From Azolla pinnata (Eukaryota; Streptophyta; Polypodiopsida; Salviniales; Salviniaceae), in NCBI GenBank assembly GCA_037176905.1, contig JBBBWG010010135.1:1-22049 (forward strand): a stretch of 22,049 nucleotides of DNA, given 5' to 3'. Shown piece by piece: positions 10,158 to 21,181 of this stretch. The notes beneath the pieces are model-generated. The model made no database searches. It was not told where the DNA came from and worked only from the letters and a program-made list of their open reading frames with translations. Positions within the stretch are counted from its first letter, which is position 1. The number at the start of each line of letters is the position of its first letter. Position numbers and translations under genes: made by a program.

Positions 10158-10608
10158 GGCACAGCCATCGGCAGAAAACGTAAGACGAACGGCAAAGCGA
10201 TCCGTCCGCGCGCGCGTCCATCGCCTTCGGTAAGATCCCTCTGGACCTCTCCGTTTTTCCTGTTCCCCGCTCAACTGTGTCCCTTCTTCCGCAATCCCCT
10301 GTGATGAGATCCTGTCGAAAAAAAGCAGGTTCCCTCTGCGCTGCTTCTTGAATTTGCGCTGCGTGTTTTGGCGTTGATCCGGCGCTTAAGGATCGATCCT
10401 CCCCAACGCTTGCTGCGGGATTTCGTTTTGTTGGCCTCCTCGCAGAATATACAGAATCAAGCGAAAGATATAGAAGGAAAGAAAATCTTAGCTGTGGGTT
10501 GAGGAGCATCATGAGATTTCTTTGGTAGATGTGAGGAGGGCTGAGGGGAGAACTGACTGAAGATCAATCTCCTGTCTGTAACCACATATACTCACAAGCT
10601 GACTCGTG
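10158..10608 (+). promoter_or_regulatory. Probable promoter and 5' leader of the TMEM230-like gene
   Basis: Right after the triplet tract the sequence becomes GC-richer, with CG-rich runs near 10200-10217. A good splice-donor match (CG|GTAAG) occurs at 10230 and a possible acceptor (CACAAG) at 10598, ten bases before the ATG, so a spliced leader is possible. No TATA box is evident. This is inference from position and composition. Confidence 0.35.
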
Positions 10609-12826
10609 ATGGCGTATGTTGATCGTTCGTTCTCCATTACTGATGATGACTTTGAAGGGACTTTCATTGTTCACAATCGTCCTCCTGTCAAAGAGATCGT
10701 CCTTGCATTCTCCCTCTTGGCGTTTGGTGCACTCGGCTTCATCCTTGGTTTCTTCATGTTGTTTGGCAAGCTCGGTGGAGATCGCGGCCATGGTATTTCT
10801 CTTTAAAACCATGCCTCTCTATGCTATCTTTTCTTGCATAGTATGCTTGTTTACAGGCTGTTTGTGTTGTTCCAAGGCACATGCTTTTGGCTTTCGACGT
10901 AAATCATTGCATTGTTTGCTTTTGATCACTGTATCTGGTCATTGCGCTGGATCTTCTCTTTAGAAAAGAAGAAGCTTGTTACGCATTAAGGCTTCCAAAG
11001 TGACCCATAATATGAATCGGTCACTCACGAGGTTAGGGCAATATGTGATAATGAAAAAGGGTTTTTTTCATAACATGGAGTAGAGATTTGAGGCGCAGCA
11101 CTTATGGAGTTATTGATAAGGTGAAGAAGAGAAACAGTACGTCACACAGGTTGGATACTCTGTCGTGATGTATCTTCTTTGATTGGCCTCTGTTCACATA
11201 TGTTACCTTCAATATATACAAACTTATTTGGATCCCATCTAACATAACTGCATACAATTGTTGGTCCAAAATTTGGGAAGATTCATCCAGGAGATTTGGC
11301 TTCTTCTTTTGCTATGTATGTCCACAATTTCTATTACTTGGACATGCTGGGCAGCTTGTTGATGTTGTTCATTGATCACAGGCAAAAATATTATGCAGAA
11401 AGCACCACTTACATTTCCTAATTACAATATACAACTTTCTAGACTTTCTTCTAGTGGCCATCAAAGCTTTACAGAAGACAATCTAAGCTAGAAAATGGAT
11501 CAAGAACTAATTTGGTAATGAAAAAGAAATTGGTTTCTGATTGTCTTCCAGATATGCTTAGTCCTAGAAAGTTTCACACCCGTTTTCATCCTCATGGAAC
11601 TAACTTTTAGATGGACGTGAAAATTTTAGGATCCACCCCATACCATTTTCGCCATTAAGATATCAGTCCTGATCTGCACTCTTTTGGAGTTTTTCCCTCT
11701 CAAAAACCTGTATTTCGTGTCATGTGAAGTTCACAAAATACAAGAAAATAATAGGGTACATGTAGCTAGAGGTACCATGTGTAAAGAAGCTTCTCCTCAT
11801 ATCTAGTCTTCTGGTAGGGCTGCCACTTACCTTTTAATCAATCTCACACGCAAGCAGTAGAGAGAGAACCATGCATGGATTCAATTGTTACCACGTAGTA
11901 CCTCAGCATGGATATATTGAATGTATGCATTCTTCTAAGCATATCTAAATGTCTGATCCAAATACATCATTTGTATGAGGAGAACAATAGATCTGACATT
12001 TAAATCTGTCTGATTGCATTGGCCCTGTTCACATCTGTTCCTCAATGTTTTGATCAATTGCTTGGAAATTATAAGGACTTCCAAGCAATACAGACTTGAA
12101 GTTCATACTGAGAAAATCACAGAAAACTATAATATCTTGATTTGTGAGTATTTTAATCTCATGAATCTCGAGGAACTGATCCTTTTGCTGTTGTATATTA
12201 GCTGATCAAGTTCAGTGGAAGGTTATCATGCATTAGAACTGAAAGATATATTTTCATCTTCTTTCCTTTATTGTTTCCATTCACCATCAGAACATTTTGA
12301 AGTATCAGAGTGATTATGCCTTTGCCTTCCTTTCGAGGTATTTTGACCCATAGAATTCATCATCATACAGTTTACACCAATTTTCAGGGATGTGCTTCCC
12401 TTCTTCCCATTCCATTCTAGCTATATTTCTTAATCTTCCTTTTTAAGTTACTTAATACCACCGCATGTTTACTTACTATCACACATAGATTATGAGTTGT
12501 ATGCATCGATTGTTGTGTTTCCCCATTGCTAGTCCAGAGCAACGAAATTATGTCAGATACACTTCTCACAGATAATTTGTATTCAACACATTTCTCCTTG
12601 ATTCTGTTTCTGATCAGATTTCTGGCTTGTCAATGTTGGCAATGCTTTCTTATACTTATCATGCAATATTTGCAGTTGTTCTTATGCCTTTGCAAATTTT
12701 ACAGGTCTGTTTTTTGCTTTTCTTGGAGCCATCCTGTTCATACCTGGGTTCTACTACACACGCATTGCATATTATGCATATAAAGGATACAAAGGATTCT
12801 CATTTGCAAATATACCAGCCATGTGA
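10609..12826 (+). CDS. TMEM230: TMEM230-like membrane protein (DUF872), two exons, 101 aa
   Basis: TMEM230-family proteins are small endomembrane and vesicle proteins with two membrane spans; the animal protein acts in vesicle trafficking, and the plant role is not well defined. Exons are 10609-10792 and 12705-12826, joined across a GT-AG intron of 1,912 bp with matching phase (one base before the intron). The protein starts MAYVDRSFS, has an acidic DDD, then NRPPVKEI leading into span 1 (about residues 28-54), a short GGDRGHG loop, span 2 (about 62-79) with LFIPGFYYTRIAYYA, and the tail YKGYKGFSFANIPAM. The PGFYYTRIAYYA...KGY block is the family hallmark, and the length matches plant members. 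Start ATG 10609 gives the expected N-terminus. The stop codon lies within an 83-bp tandem duplication. Confidence 0.93.
10793..12704 (+). other. Intron of the TMEM230-like gene
   Basis: This 1,912-bp intron runs from GTATTT to a TTTTACAG acceptor. It is AT-rich. I see no nested gene, no tandem repeat of note and no recognisable transposon. Confidence 0.85.
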
Positions 12827-12975
12827 CATCTTGCAACTTCTAATAAATAACTAGGGATGCAAATTGATGAACATGTAGCCTTGAGAGTTCAAAAACGTCA
12901 GCCATGTGACCACCTTACCAGTTTAAACAAATAACTATTGGAGAAGCAGGTGGAACATGTTACCTTTAGAGTGCC
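12816..12975. repeat. 83-bp tandem duplication spanning the TMEM230-like stop codon
   Basis: CAGCCATGTGAC at 12816-12827 recurs at 12899-12910. Further matches follow at the same offset (AATAAATAACT against AAATAACT; GGAACATGT with a CCTTGAGAGT-like tail). Two diverged copies of about 80 bp therefore lie side by side, the first starting in the last codons and the second wholly in the 3' UTR. Confidence 0.75.
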
Positions 12976-15659
12976 TCTTACATGTATCTGCAAAGATGAG
13001 TGTGTATCTCATATCTTCATGTACAGGCCACTGTTTCTGTTGTTGCAGACACAATTCGGCATGTACTTGCTGTATATTCTTTGAAATGGAGGACAGAGGC
13101 TGTTGGGTCTTTATTTAATGTGAATGGGTGCTTACAATAGTAGAATGAACTTGTAGTATTTACAGTCATCTAAAGCATAGATGTTTATAGCATTCATTGT
13201 TAAAGATTGGGTGGAGGGTTGTGTGGGTTTAAGTACTTCCAGTGGAGTTATAAACCAGAGGTTAAGATAAGGAGTATGGGGGTGTGTGTGTGTGTATGCG
13301 CGCGCGCATGACATTGCAAATTAGCTTGGCTCTGATTTATATAAATAGCTGTATCTGAAAGATTGGAGAGAACTGTTGCATGTTATGAGCTCTCGTATAT
13401 GTATGGTATTGATAGGCCTATGGAATGACAAACATTCTGGATCGTGATTGTTATGAAAAACTGTGTTTCTGGAAGACATTGGAGATATAAAAACTGTGTA
13501 TATTGGTGCTATGACTGTCACCAATTGCTGCATGTTGTGAGCTCTCATACATAAGGAATCTTATTGACAACCCTGTGGAATGAAAAACATCCTCTAGTCT
13601 GCAATGTGTGCATGACAAAAGAAGGTAAGAGGCATGATATATTTTCAACTTTCATGCGAACGTAGTGTTTCTTACATTTAGTAATATATTTGTGAAACCA
13701 AAGAGAGATTTTTATTCTATTGGACACTAGAAGACAGAAGAATGTTGATAATATTTTTTACTATTATTTGTAATCTCACTACTCTTATGACCCCAAGTAA
13801 ATGAGAATGTAAAACAACAAACAGAATTATGTTGATTGAGAAAAAGCTCAGTCCGAAGTTCTTGTAATGTAGAGGAGGTAGATATCGATGAGAGTTGGGA
13901 AAAATAGAATGAAGGGGATGAAGATCAAGGCCTCCAAATGACACCAACAAGACTTCCCATAACAATTAGGGAAGCAAGTTGCACTGATGAGTTAAAGGAC
14001 CACATGTTGATGACTGAACCGTCGATATGTACACAACAAGTGATTGTCATAGAGCAGAATTTGGGATTATGAATGTAAGTAAGAGGTCGATGTCAGAACA
14101 ATCAAACCGATCCTGGGCCTGAAGATGTTGATCAAACCAAATGAACCTGGATTAGGGGTAAGTGAAAGATTCATTTAAAGCTAGCACTTCCAATTACGAG
14201 GAGGTTTTGTTCAGGGATTCACAATCGTGCCCTAGGCACAGTTCGTGTGACAAGAGATATAGGTAGCTAACTGACCGAATCAAATCGGATGTAGTTCATA
14301 GAATCAGATGAACATTAGGATTCAACCAAGTCAAAATTCTCAGAAATGGAGAGCTGGAATGTGTAGAGAGAAAGAGTTGATTTAGGTGCTGAAAGCTTTA
14401 ATTGATTTTAACTGAATTGTCACCGAACATCACGAAGATACCTCCCTGTTGTTTGCAGTTGCTTGACTATAAAGTGAGTTGATTGAAGTAGAGGCTAAAC
14501 TTGAACTTACATCAATCTAGTGTCTGAAATGTCGAATTCAAGATGAATACAAGATCGATCTGATTTAGAAGAATGTAACTCCCTGCATACTGCTACATTC
14601 GCCCTAGTATACTTGAAGCTAGATTGGCACTTGCAACTTACCATCAAACACAATCGACACTAAATCGCCTTACCTAAAGAATACGCTGGGGTACGAATCC
14701 ACCACGTACATAACACAAATTCATGACAGATGAAAACGGGGAAAGTTAGCAGGTGACAACACGAGTTCACGGAGGATGGTCTTCCGGAATATCATCGAGA
14801 TCACGACTAAGGAAATGTAGACTCCTAAGAAACCTGCAAGTTCATCTAGATGTAAGCTTTCAAACAATAACAGACATCGACAAAAACTAGAACTAAACCT
14901 TAAACACAATAGATATTGACTAAATCTCCTTAACAGAAGTATTTCGAGCACGGAATTTCGACAATCGGACACTTTGCGGAAATCAGACATGCATTTAGAG
15001 CACGGAATTTCGACGGAAATCTTCGGAAACGATGCGTTTTTCTTATGCATCGAATGCCCATTCCCATTGCCAAAGGAAAATACATTCGGTTTCTGCACTA
15101 GGAGTTGTGTAGCATCTAAGGTTCGTTTTGGTTTCTGTTTTCCTGATCTTGCCACATGAAAATGGAAGCTTCTTGGTCTTCTGATTTGGTCTTCTGGAGA
15201 ATCATGGCACTCTTTTTTGTCTTTCAAGCTCGGCGGACGAAATGTAACTAGTCATGATGATGAATTCAGCTTGTGAAACATGCTCAAGCTCAATGATTCT
15301 GGATGCGATGAGGAAGACAAATGATGTTGCCTGATCCCTCGACGCAGTTGGCTGTTTTTCGATGGTTGAAATCTCTGCTTTTAATCCTGTGAAAGCCTCA
15401 AAGAATGATCCGCATCTTTGATGGCATCCGTATATCAAATCATGAAGGCATGATGAATTGCTGAAGTTTGCAGAGGGATCGTCCGATTTTTGGAGTGGAA
15501 GGTTGTTTCATCAAGACATCTCCAAGGTTGTTTCATCTCAGCAGAGTTCAGTTTAGCTAGAGTAATCGATCTGCTGAAGACTTGAATCTGCAGAAGATGT
15601 GGTATTATAGCTGGTGAATTGTTTATGGAATAACTTTCGGCTTCAGGCTTCAGAACTTC
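12976..15659. other. Non-genic stretch with duplicated segments
   Basis: The start is probably the 3' UTR of the TMEM230-like gene. A GT/CG alternating run lies at 13282-13310, and a segment is repeated at 13376-13450 and 13528-13605. A 17-bp motif GAGCACGGAATTTCGAC occurs at 14946 and 14998. A long minus-strand open stretch (15249-14721) has no ATG near its start and no recognisable domain. Nothing supports a gene. Confidence 0.4.
13376..13605. repeat. Direct repeat, about 75 bp, copies 152 bp apart
   Basis: The segments beginning GCATGTTATGAGCTCTC (13378) and GCATGTTGTGAGCTCTC (13530) stay alike through TATTGA, CCTATGGAATGA and AAACAT. The copies are diverged, so the duplication is old. 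I see no flanking features marking it as a known transposon. Confidence 0.7.
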
Positions 15660-16504
15660 ATGCGGTGGATCCTGTTCCGTTTTCCTTTCACTTTGGTGTC
15701 TCTCCTTGGTTTAGGCAAGTCAGTTACATATCAGTCAACGCAAATGGCATCAAACCTTCATAGTCAAGATTTCACAGCTTTTGCTCGAGAAGGTAAATCT
15801 TTAGATTTTACCCTGCAATTTTCTGTCATACTTTCCGCGATAGAATTCCATGCTCTCTTGAGTTTTCTTTTCTGAATGAATGAATTATTTGTCATTCTGT
15901 TCTTTCTCTTTCGCAAGAAAGAACGTATCATTTGTGAAAATTGACCAATTTGAACGCAATGAAGAGCATGTGTTCCAGGAGATCTATATTTAAATAGGTG
16001 TCGTGCATGGTTGACATCCTGACAGATGTAAAAGACTTGGACACTGGCAACGCTACATGAGATAATACAACAGCTGAGAATCGAGATAACCACATTTGTC
16101 AATATAGGTGCATCGAATGCAAAAGTTGATGAACATGCAGGATAGACAAGTCCAAGTCATCCTGTGGGAACCTTTAACTGCGTTTTTCAAGCATTTAGAA
16201 TCAGCTAACGGATGCCCAACTTGCGTTTGCTGATGAATTGGTGGTGATTTTCTTGATAGTGACACTACTGGACATGGGCAAAATAGTACCTTTATTAGTA
16301 ATAATATTGATCTCTCACATGGTCATTGAGTCCTAATGCTCGTCTCTTATGAACATTCTAGGAGACTTGAATTTTAAGATATACAGCCAGCCACTACATC
16401 TGAAAACGATCCTAGGACAGGCTGAAATTGAGAATCAGCAGGTTATCTTTGAGCCAGATGGACAGCAAAGTGATGCTTACGCAGGCCCTTGTAAAGCAGT
16501 ATAA
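15660..16504 (+). other. Exon-like spliced ORF, unknown, low support
   Basis: An ATG at 15660 opens a frame starting MRWILFRFPFTLVSLLGLG, which looks like a signal peptide. It could be spliced at 15792|GTAAAT to an acceptor at 16360-16361 (CATTCTAG) with matching phase, continuing as GDLNFKIYSQPLHLKTILGQ and on to a stop at 16502-16504, for 91 aa in total. I recognise no family. The acceptor is weak, and nearby copia remains mean it could be transposon debris. Confidence 0.2.
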
Positions 16505-16776
16505 AGTTGTTGAAAAACATACTGGACTTGGGTTTTTGCAGCAGCCAGGAAATGTGGGCAGATAATCTGCCACCAGAAAGTATACATCATTTGGACAATG
16601 TACGTGACCCCTTTTCCCGACATATTATTTTGTTCGATGGTAGTAAGCCTGTTACTTGTAAGGAGGCATGTGAACTTAGTAGCAAGCGAGAGCGATGATT
16701 CTTATGCAATGATATGTGGGAATCATGCCTTTAGTGAAAAGGAAGGAAAGTTCTTCCAAATTAGTGGGGGCACAAG

Positions 16777-17149
16777 ATAAAAGTGTTTGCTGATAAGTTC
16801 AATAAATGTCATGATGCACGCCACTATCAGCTGAAATCAGAGCTTTTTACAAAGAACATGGGAACTGTGTAATCTGGAGATAAAAATTAGAGATAAAAAT
16901 AATACACAGTGGCTTTTATCACAAGAGAACTACGTCACAAAAGTACTTAACAGACTCAGCATGATGGCTTCTTTGGCTTCATATGTTAAAGCTAACAAAG
17001 CTGATAGTGTCAAGGATGATTTACAAGATTATGCAACAAATGGGATTCCTTATGCATCAACATGTGGCTCTCTAATATATATATGGGCAGATTGCATTTA
17101 TCATGTCGACATTCCAGGTGACTTGGATACTCCAATGTCTTCTATTTAG
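16777..17149 (+). pseudogene. Decayed Ty1/copia reverse transcriptase fragment
   Basis: Reading 16777-16860 and then, one frame over, about 16862-17149 gives motifs in the order of a copia reverse transcriptase. A ruined YVDD box (VFADKF) is followed by CHDA, QLKSELF and a KNMGT that fits the usual MKDLG. After a frameshift come LEIKIRDK, WLLSQENYVTKVLNRLSM and GIPYASTCGSLIY, the last two matching the conserved LSQ..Y..KVL.RF.M and PYASA.GSLMY blocks. The catalytic YVDD is lost, the spacing is short and the frame is broken, so it is a dead relic. No LTRs were found around it. Confidence 0.6.
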
Positions 17150-20100
17150 GTACATTTTTATAGGTGCTGGGAGAGCCGGTATCTTGGTGTTGCAAATTGC
17201 AGAACATTGTAACACTAGCACATCAGAAGCTTCATTTCCCACATTTTTAGAAATATTGCAACCTGTGAATCACACTGATACTAATTGGATCACTGTGCTC
17301 AAGGTACAAACTTTTAAGCCTTACACATATTGTTACTACAGGGAAAATCAGAGAAAGACAGGAGATAATACAAGTTATAGAACATGAGGAAAGATACTGA
17401 CGGGGATATGCTTATTATTTAGCTTTGATACCTTATTTTGATTTATATGCTCTAGTCATTTGTCGCCATTCATATCATTGAGATGCAGGACCTTTTACTA
17501 GGTTCAACATGCTCTCTTTCTCTCTCTTGTCAGCATAACTGCCTCGGTTGAGCCCATTGTTGATGTTGGAAAGTTGAAGTGTACCGGAGATACTTAATCA
17601 GTGTGTTAGGGTCTTTCCTCTCGGTTTATGTTGTTGTAAGGTATATAATGAAGAATACCTTGACAGTTTAAGGCTTGTATGTGCTGAATAAATAGTATGA
17701 TTCAATAAGCTTGCCACATTTGTAAATGGATGATTTCTTACTGGATGTGATTCCTCATATTGTATTTATCATTGAAACGTTAATTTTCCATAAATCTGAC
17801 AGCTACAAATATACTTTTCGTTGTTATCTCCAGCTTACTGATGTTGAAAAGAAGAGTCATCCTTTCCTTATGCAAGTATTACGCAAGAACATGTAGCATG
17901 AATGAAGTCTTTGGTAATACTTATCTTTAGAATGTATATATCCATGGGGCTTATTTTGTAGGCAAATGACAGTTGACCTGGATGTAGCTTGGCATGAGTG
18001 ATGGACATGTTGGCCTGGGGGTGTACCTGTGATGGAGTGGCTACATCCAACTCAACCTCAGAAGATCTTGTACGTGTTTCTGGGAACTGCATTTGTTCAT
18101 GGCTGGCTAGATATACAAAGAATGCATGCCTAAACCTACCATTCTGTGAAACTCAGCCATTTCTGTGCAATGACAGGACATGAACACGCTTTGGAGGCTA
18201 CCTTTTCTGCGAAGATGATAACAGAATTTATCCTTGAAACCACCTGATAGAACCTTAATGACATTTCTGTACAAAATTTGTCAACTGCTGTGAGCTGGCA
18301 AGGTGTTCCCTCCAAATCAAGAATGTCAAAGGGTCATTTTCTCCACCGATACAACGCATCGTGAATTCGAGGCTCTCCAAACTTGCGGCAAAAGGCTTTG
18401 AGTTTGCAGAAGCTGATACTTCACAAGGGAATGCATGCAACAGGCACATCCAAAAGAAAATTGGAGAGCCAAGTATATGTTGTATAATGTGCAAGTTTTC
18501 TGCCCCTACATGCCTCAGTTGCCTGGTAAAGAAAAACCAAATAACAAGGAAATCTACAGGTTTATGCGAGTTAACTTTGATGGACGACATTCACGTGTTT
18601 GAATCCGTTTTGACAGGAATCATACACATCTATAGCCTTGAACACAAAAGCCGCCTCTCATATATTGTGAGATAATGCTGAGTGAGTGGGGAGTCCGCTC
18701 TGTTTCATGCTACGAAGTTCAAAGCTGTCAGATATTCATCATTTTCACAAGGGACTTTGCAAGAACAGAAACTTCACGTGCTGCTTTACATATCATATTG
18801 TTTTAGCCTTTCTACCAAACAATCTCCTTCGCCGAGGGACTTCTGGTCTTCGTTGTTTTGAGATATGGCAGTTTCCTTGGTGCTGTAAATTTGGCGTAGA
18901 ACTTGCGTTTGTAATGATGGGCTTTTTGACTTTATTCATTTGAACCGAAAAGCTCAGGCATAGTCTAGGCACTTCACGAAGCAGGAACTGTATATTCCAC
19001 AAGTGTGCAAGGTCTTTCCCCCAATGGTTAGTGTATTGCTGACTTATGCTCTTTCATACTCATAGCTTGGAGGCTGAAATGTTAATTGATGAAGTATGAT
19101 GGGTATTGAAATCATAGAGGAATAACCCATATGTATCTGAACATGCTTTTTGAAGTACAGTGAAGCTGACTCCGGTGGGTGTTTGCTGAGATTCAACAAT
19201 CCTCTTTAATGTTTGCATCAAGCTGAAAGTTTCTTGGTTTGTGTTAAGATGAACTATCCCTTTCGGTATAAATTGGTTTATATCCCGTGATCACAGATTT
19301 GTCTGACCTGAAAATGCATCTTCCTTCTTTAATGAAAGGTTCTATTCAATGTTTCAGGACAGAGCGCGTTATCAAACTGTATGTAGTGACTGACGGAGAA
19401 AGAAGCTAGCTTCTGTATTTATGTGAAGCTGATCAAGGAAAGCCTCATCTCATGATTCATATTCAACCGAGAAATTTCTACTGCATCAGAAAATTTCCAA
19501 ATTGATTTGGAATCCGTAAACAGCTTAAGGGCCTTCCTTTCTATCAATCTATTTTCAATAAGTCCTGCCAGCTATGTGAGCTGTTGCAAACACGTGGATT
19601 TTGTATGGGTCAAGGTAACCAACCGTTCATCATGCTCGTCCAAATGTGCCTGCCGCCAATCAATAAGGCCTGCAGTTTCGAGGGCACCCGTTCGGAACGA
19701 ATGGAAGAGACGTTTGTTGACAAGTGACAAAGGTGCAAGTGTGGTAATGAAAAGCTGAACTGTTGAAGAGTGCTGGCATAACTGCAATTGTGGCAGGAAA
19801 GATGGGGGAAAGATGTTTGATTCTTGTTTTGCTGCCATTTCGGTTGGGAGCTTATGTAGACCCAAATCATATATTCTGTGCAGCGGTTCATTCGGTGGTG
19901 GTGATCCATGAAGGAGGGGGATGGGGCATCCCAATCAAAAGCAGCACAGCATGACATAGTATGGAGGATTGTAGTGCAGGTCCTATTGATTGCTTTGCGA
20001 ATAACAAATCATTTGAAGGATGATGATGATAGAATCAAGAAAACCCCATCCATACTGGACAAATCTGACGACATTTGAGTTTCCAGGCGCAGCCCCAGAT

Positions 20101-20345
20101 GGAAGAAATCAGATCTGTACGTATGCACACCATATCTAGTAGATTCCATCTCCTTCCAGATGTATTCGTTTCCGCTTCTATACCGGCGTGCTAGATTTTT
20201 TTGCACATCAAAATAGAGGATACAATCTAGATTTACAAGAGTGGTTTGGTAAAATTGCAAAAGAGTCTGGATCTTCTTCCTTATGGATCTCTCGATTGCT
20301 GCAAGCAGTTCAAGGTTATAGCTGTTGGTTTGGTTTTTTTTTTCC
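17150..20345. other. Non-genic stretch
   Basis: Short ORFs lie on both strands (for example 18361-18675 plus, 19572-19934 minus), none with a domain I recognise. Near 17550-17710 there is a transcript-end-like stretch with GAATAAATAG, without a supported gene before it. The last few hundred bases below 20345 are probably the 3' UTR of the minus-strand MYB gene. Confidence 0.4.
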
Positions 20346-20705
20346 TTACATGCGATGGGGCGGCATCGGCGAGACAAGGCCACCCAATTGCAACTGCCTC
20401 TGGACTTCTGCAGATACCAGGTCTTTCATGAGGGCCATCATCTTGATGCTGTTGTTATCACATGAGGAAGAGGAGGTGGAGGAAGAAGAAGAAGAAGAAG
20501 AAGAAGAAGAAGAAGAAGGAGAGGGGATAATGAGCTCCTGCCAGCTCGAGCTGGTGGCCGGCATGACTTGGGACAGCGCCACATGGATGGCAGCGCCCAT
20601 CAGCTTGACAAGCTGCTCCTGGCATTGCACGTTCAAGCCATGGCCAGAGCTCAGAGATGGGGGCCCCTTCATCCTTTCACTGGTCTCAGCTCCATCTTCA
20701 ACGTC

Positions 20706-20741
<36 letters not shown>

Positions 20742-21105
20742 GACGCGGTCGGAAGATCTTGCAGACCCAGGGAGGGCCAAGGAGAGGAGCAAATGCGCAG
20801 GTTGCTCCTCGCGAGAGCGGCGACAACAACCATCGGCGTTGGTTGTCGTCGTCGTCGATGTCGTGCTGGAAGTCAGGGTTGTGGTGGAAGCAGCAGCTCC
20901 ATTGTCATCATCGGAGAAGGAGCTAGGGAGATCCGCGAAGCTGCAATCAGGGTCGGGGCAATAGCCGAGATGGGGGGCAATTCTGGAAGCCTTCATTTTC
21001 TTCGCGGCGGGGGAGGAGGAGGGAGGAGGAGGAGGAGGGGAGCAGGGGCGCTTCTTGAAGATACGGAGAGAGCGGCAATCGCTGTTGCGTTGTTGTTGCT
21101 GATGC

Positions 21106-21181
<76 letters not shown>

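Noticed and set aside
8873-10274. Many long ORFs on both strands rich in His, Thr/Ile or Met/Val/Asp
   Set aside because: They follow from the stop-poor CAT/CAC triplet tract; every frame is open, and no non-repeat domain is attached.
14685-14700. GGTACGAATCC, similar to a tRNA B box
   Set aside because: No A box, acceptor stem or cloverleaf could be formed around it.
18255-18675. Overlapping ORFs of about 105-111 codons on both strands
   Set aside because: No recognisable domain, no splice-site support and ordinary composition; chance ORFs are the simplest explanation.
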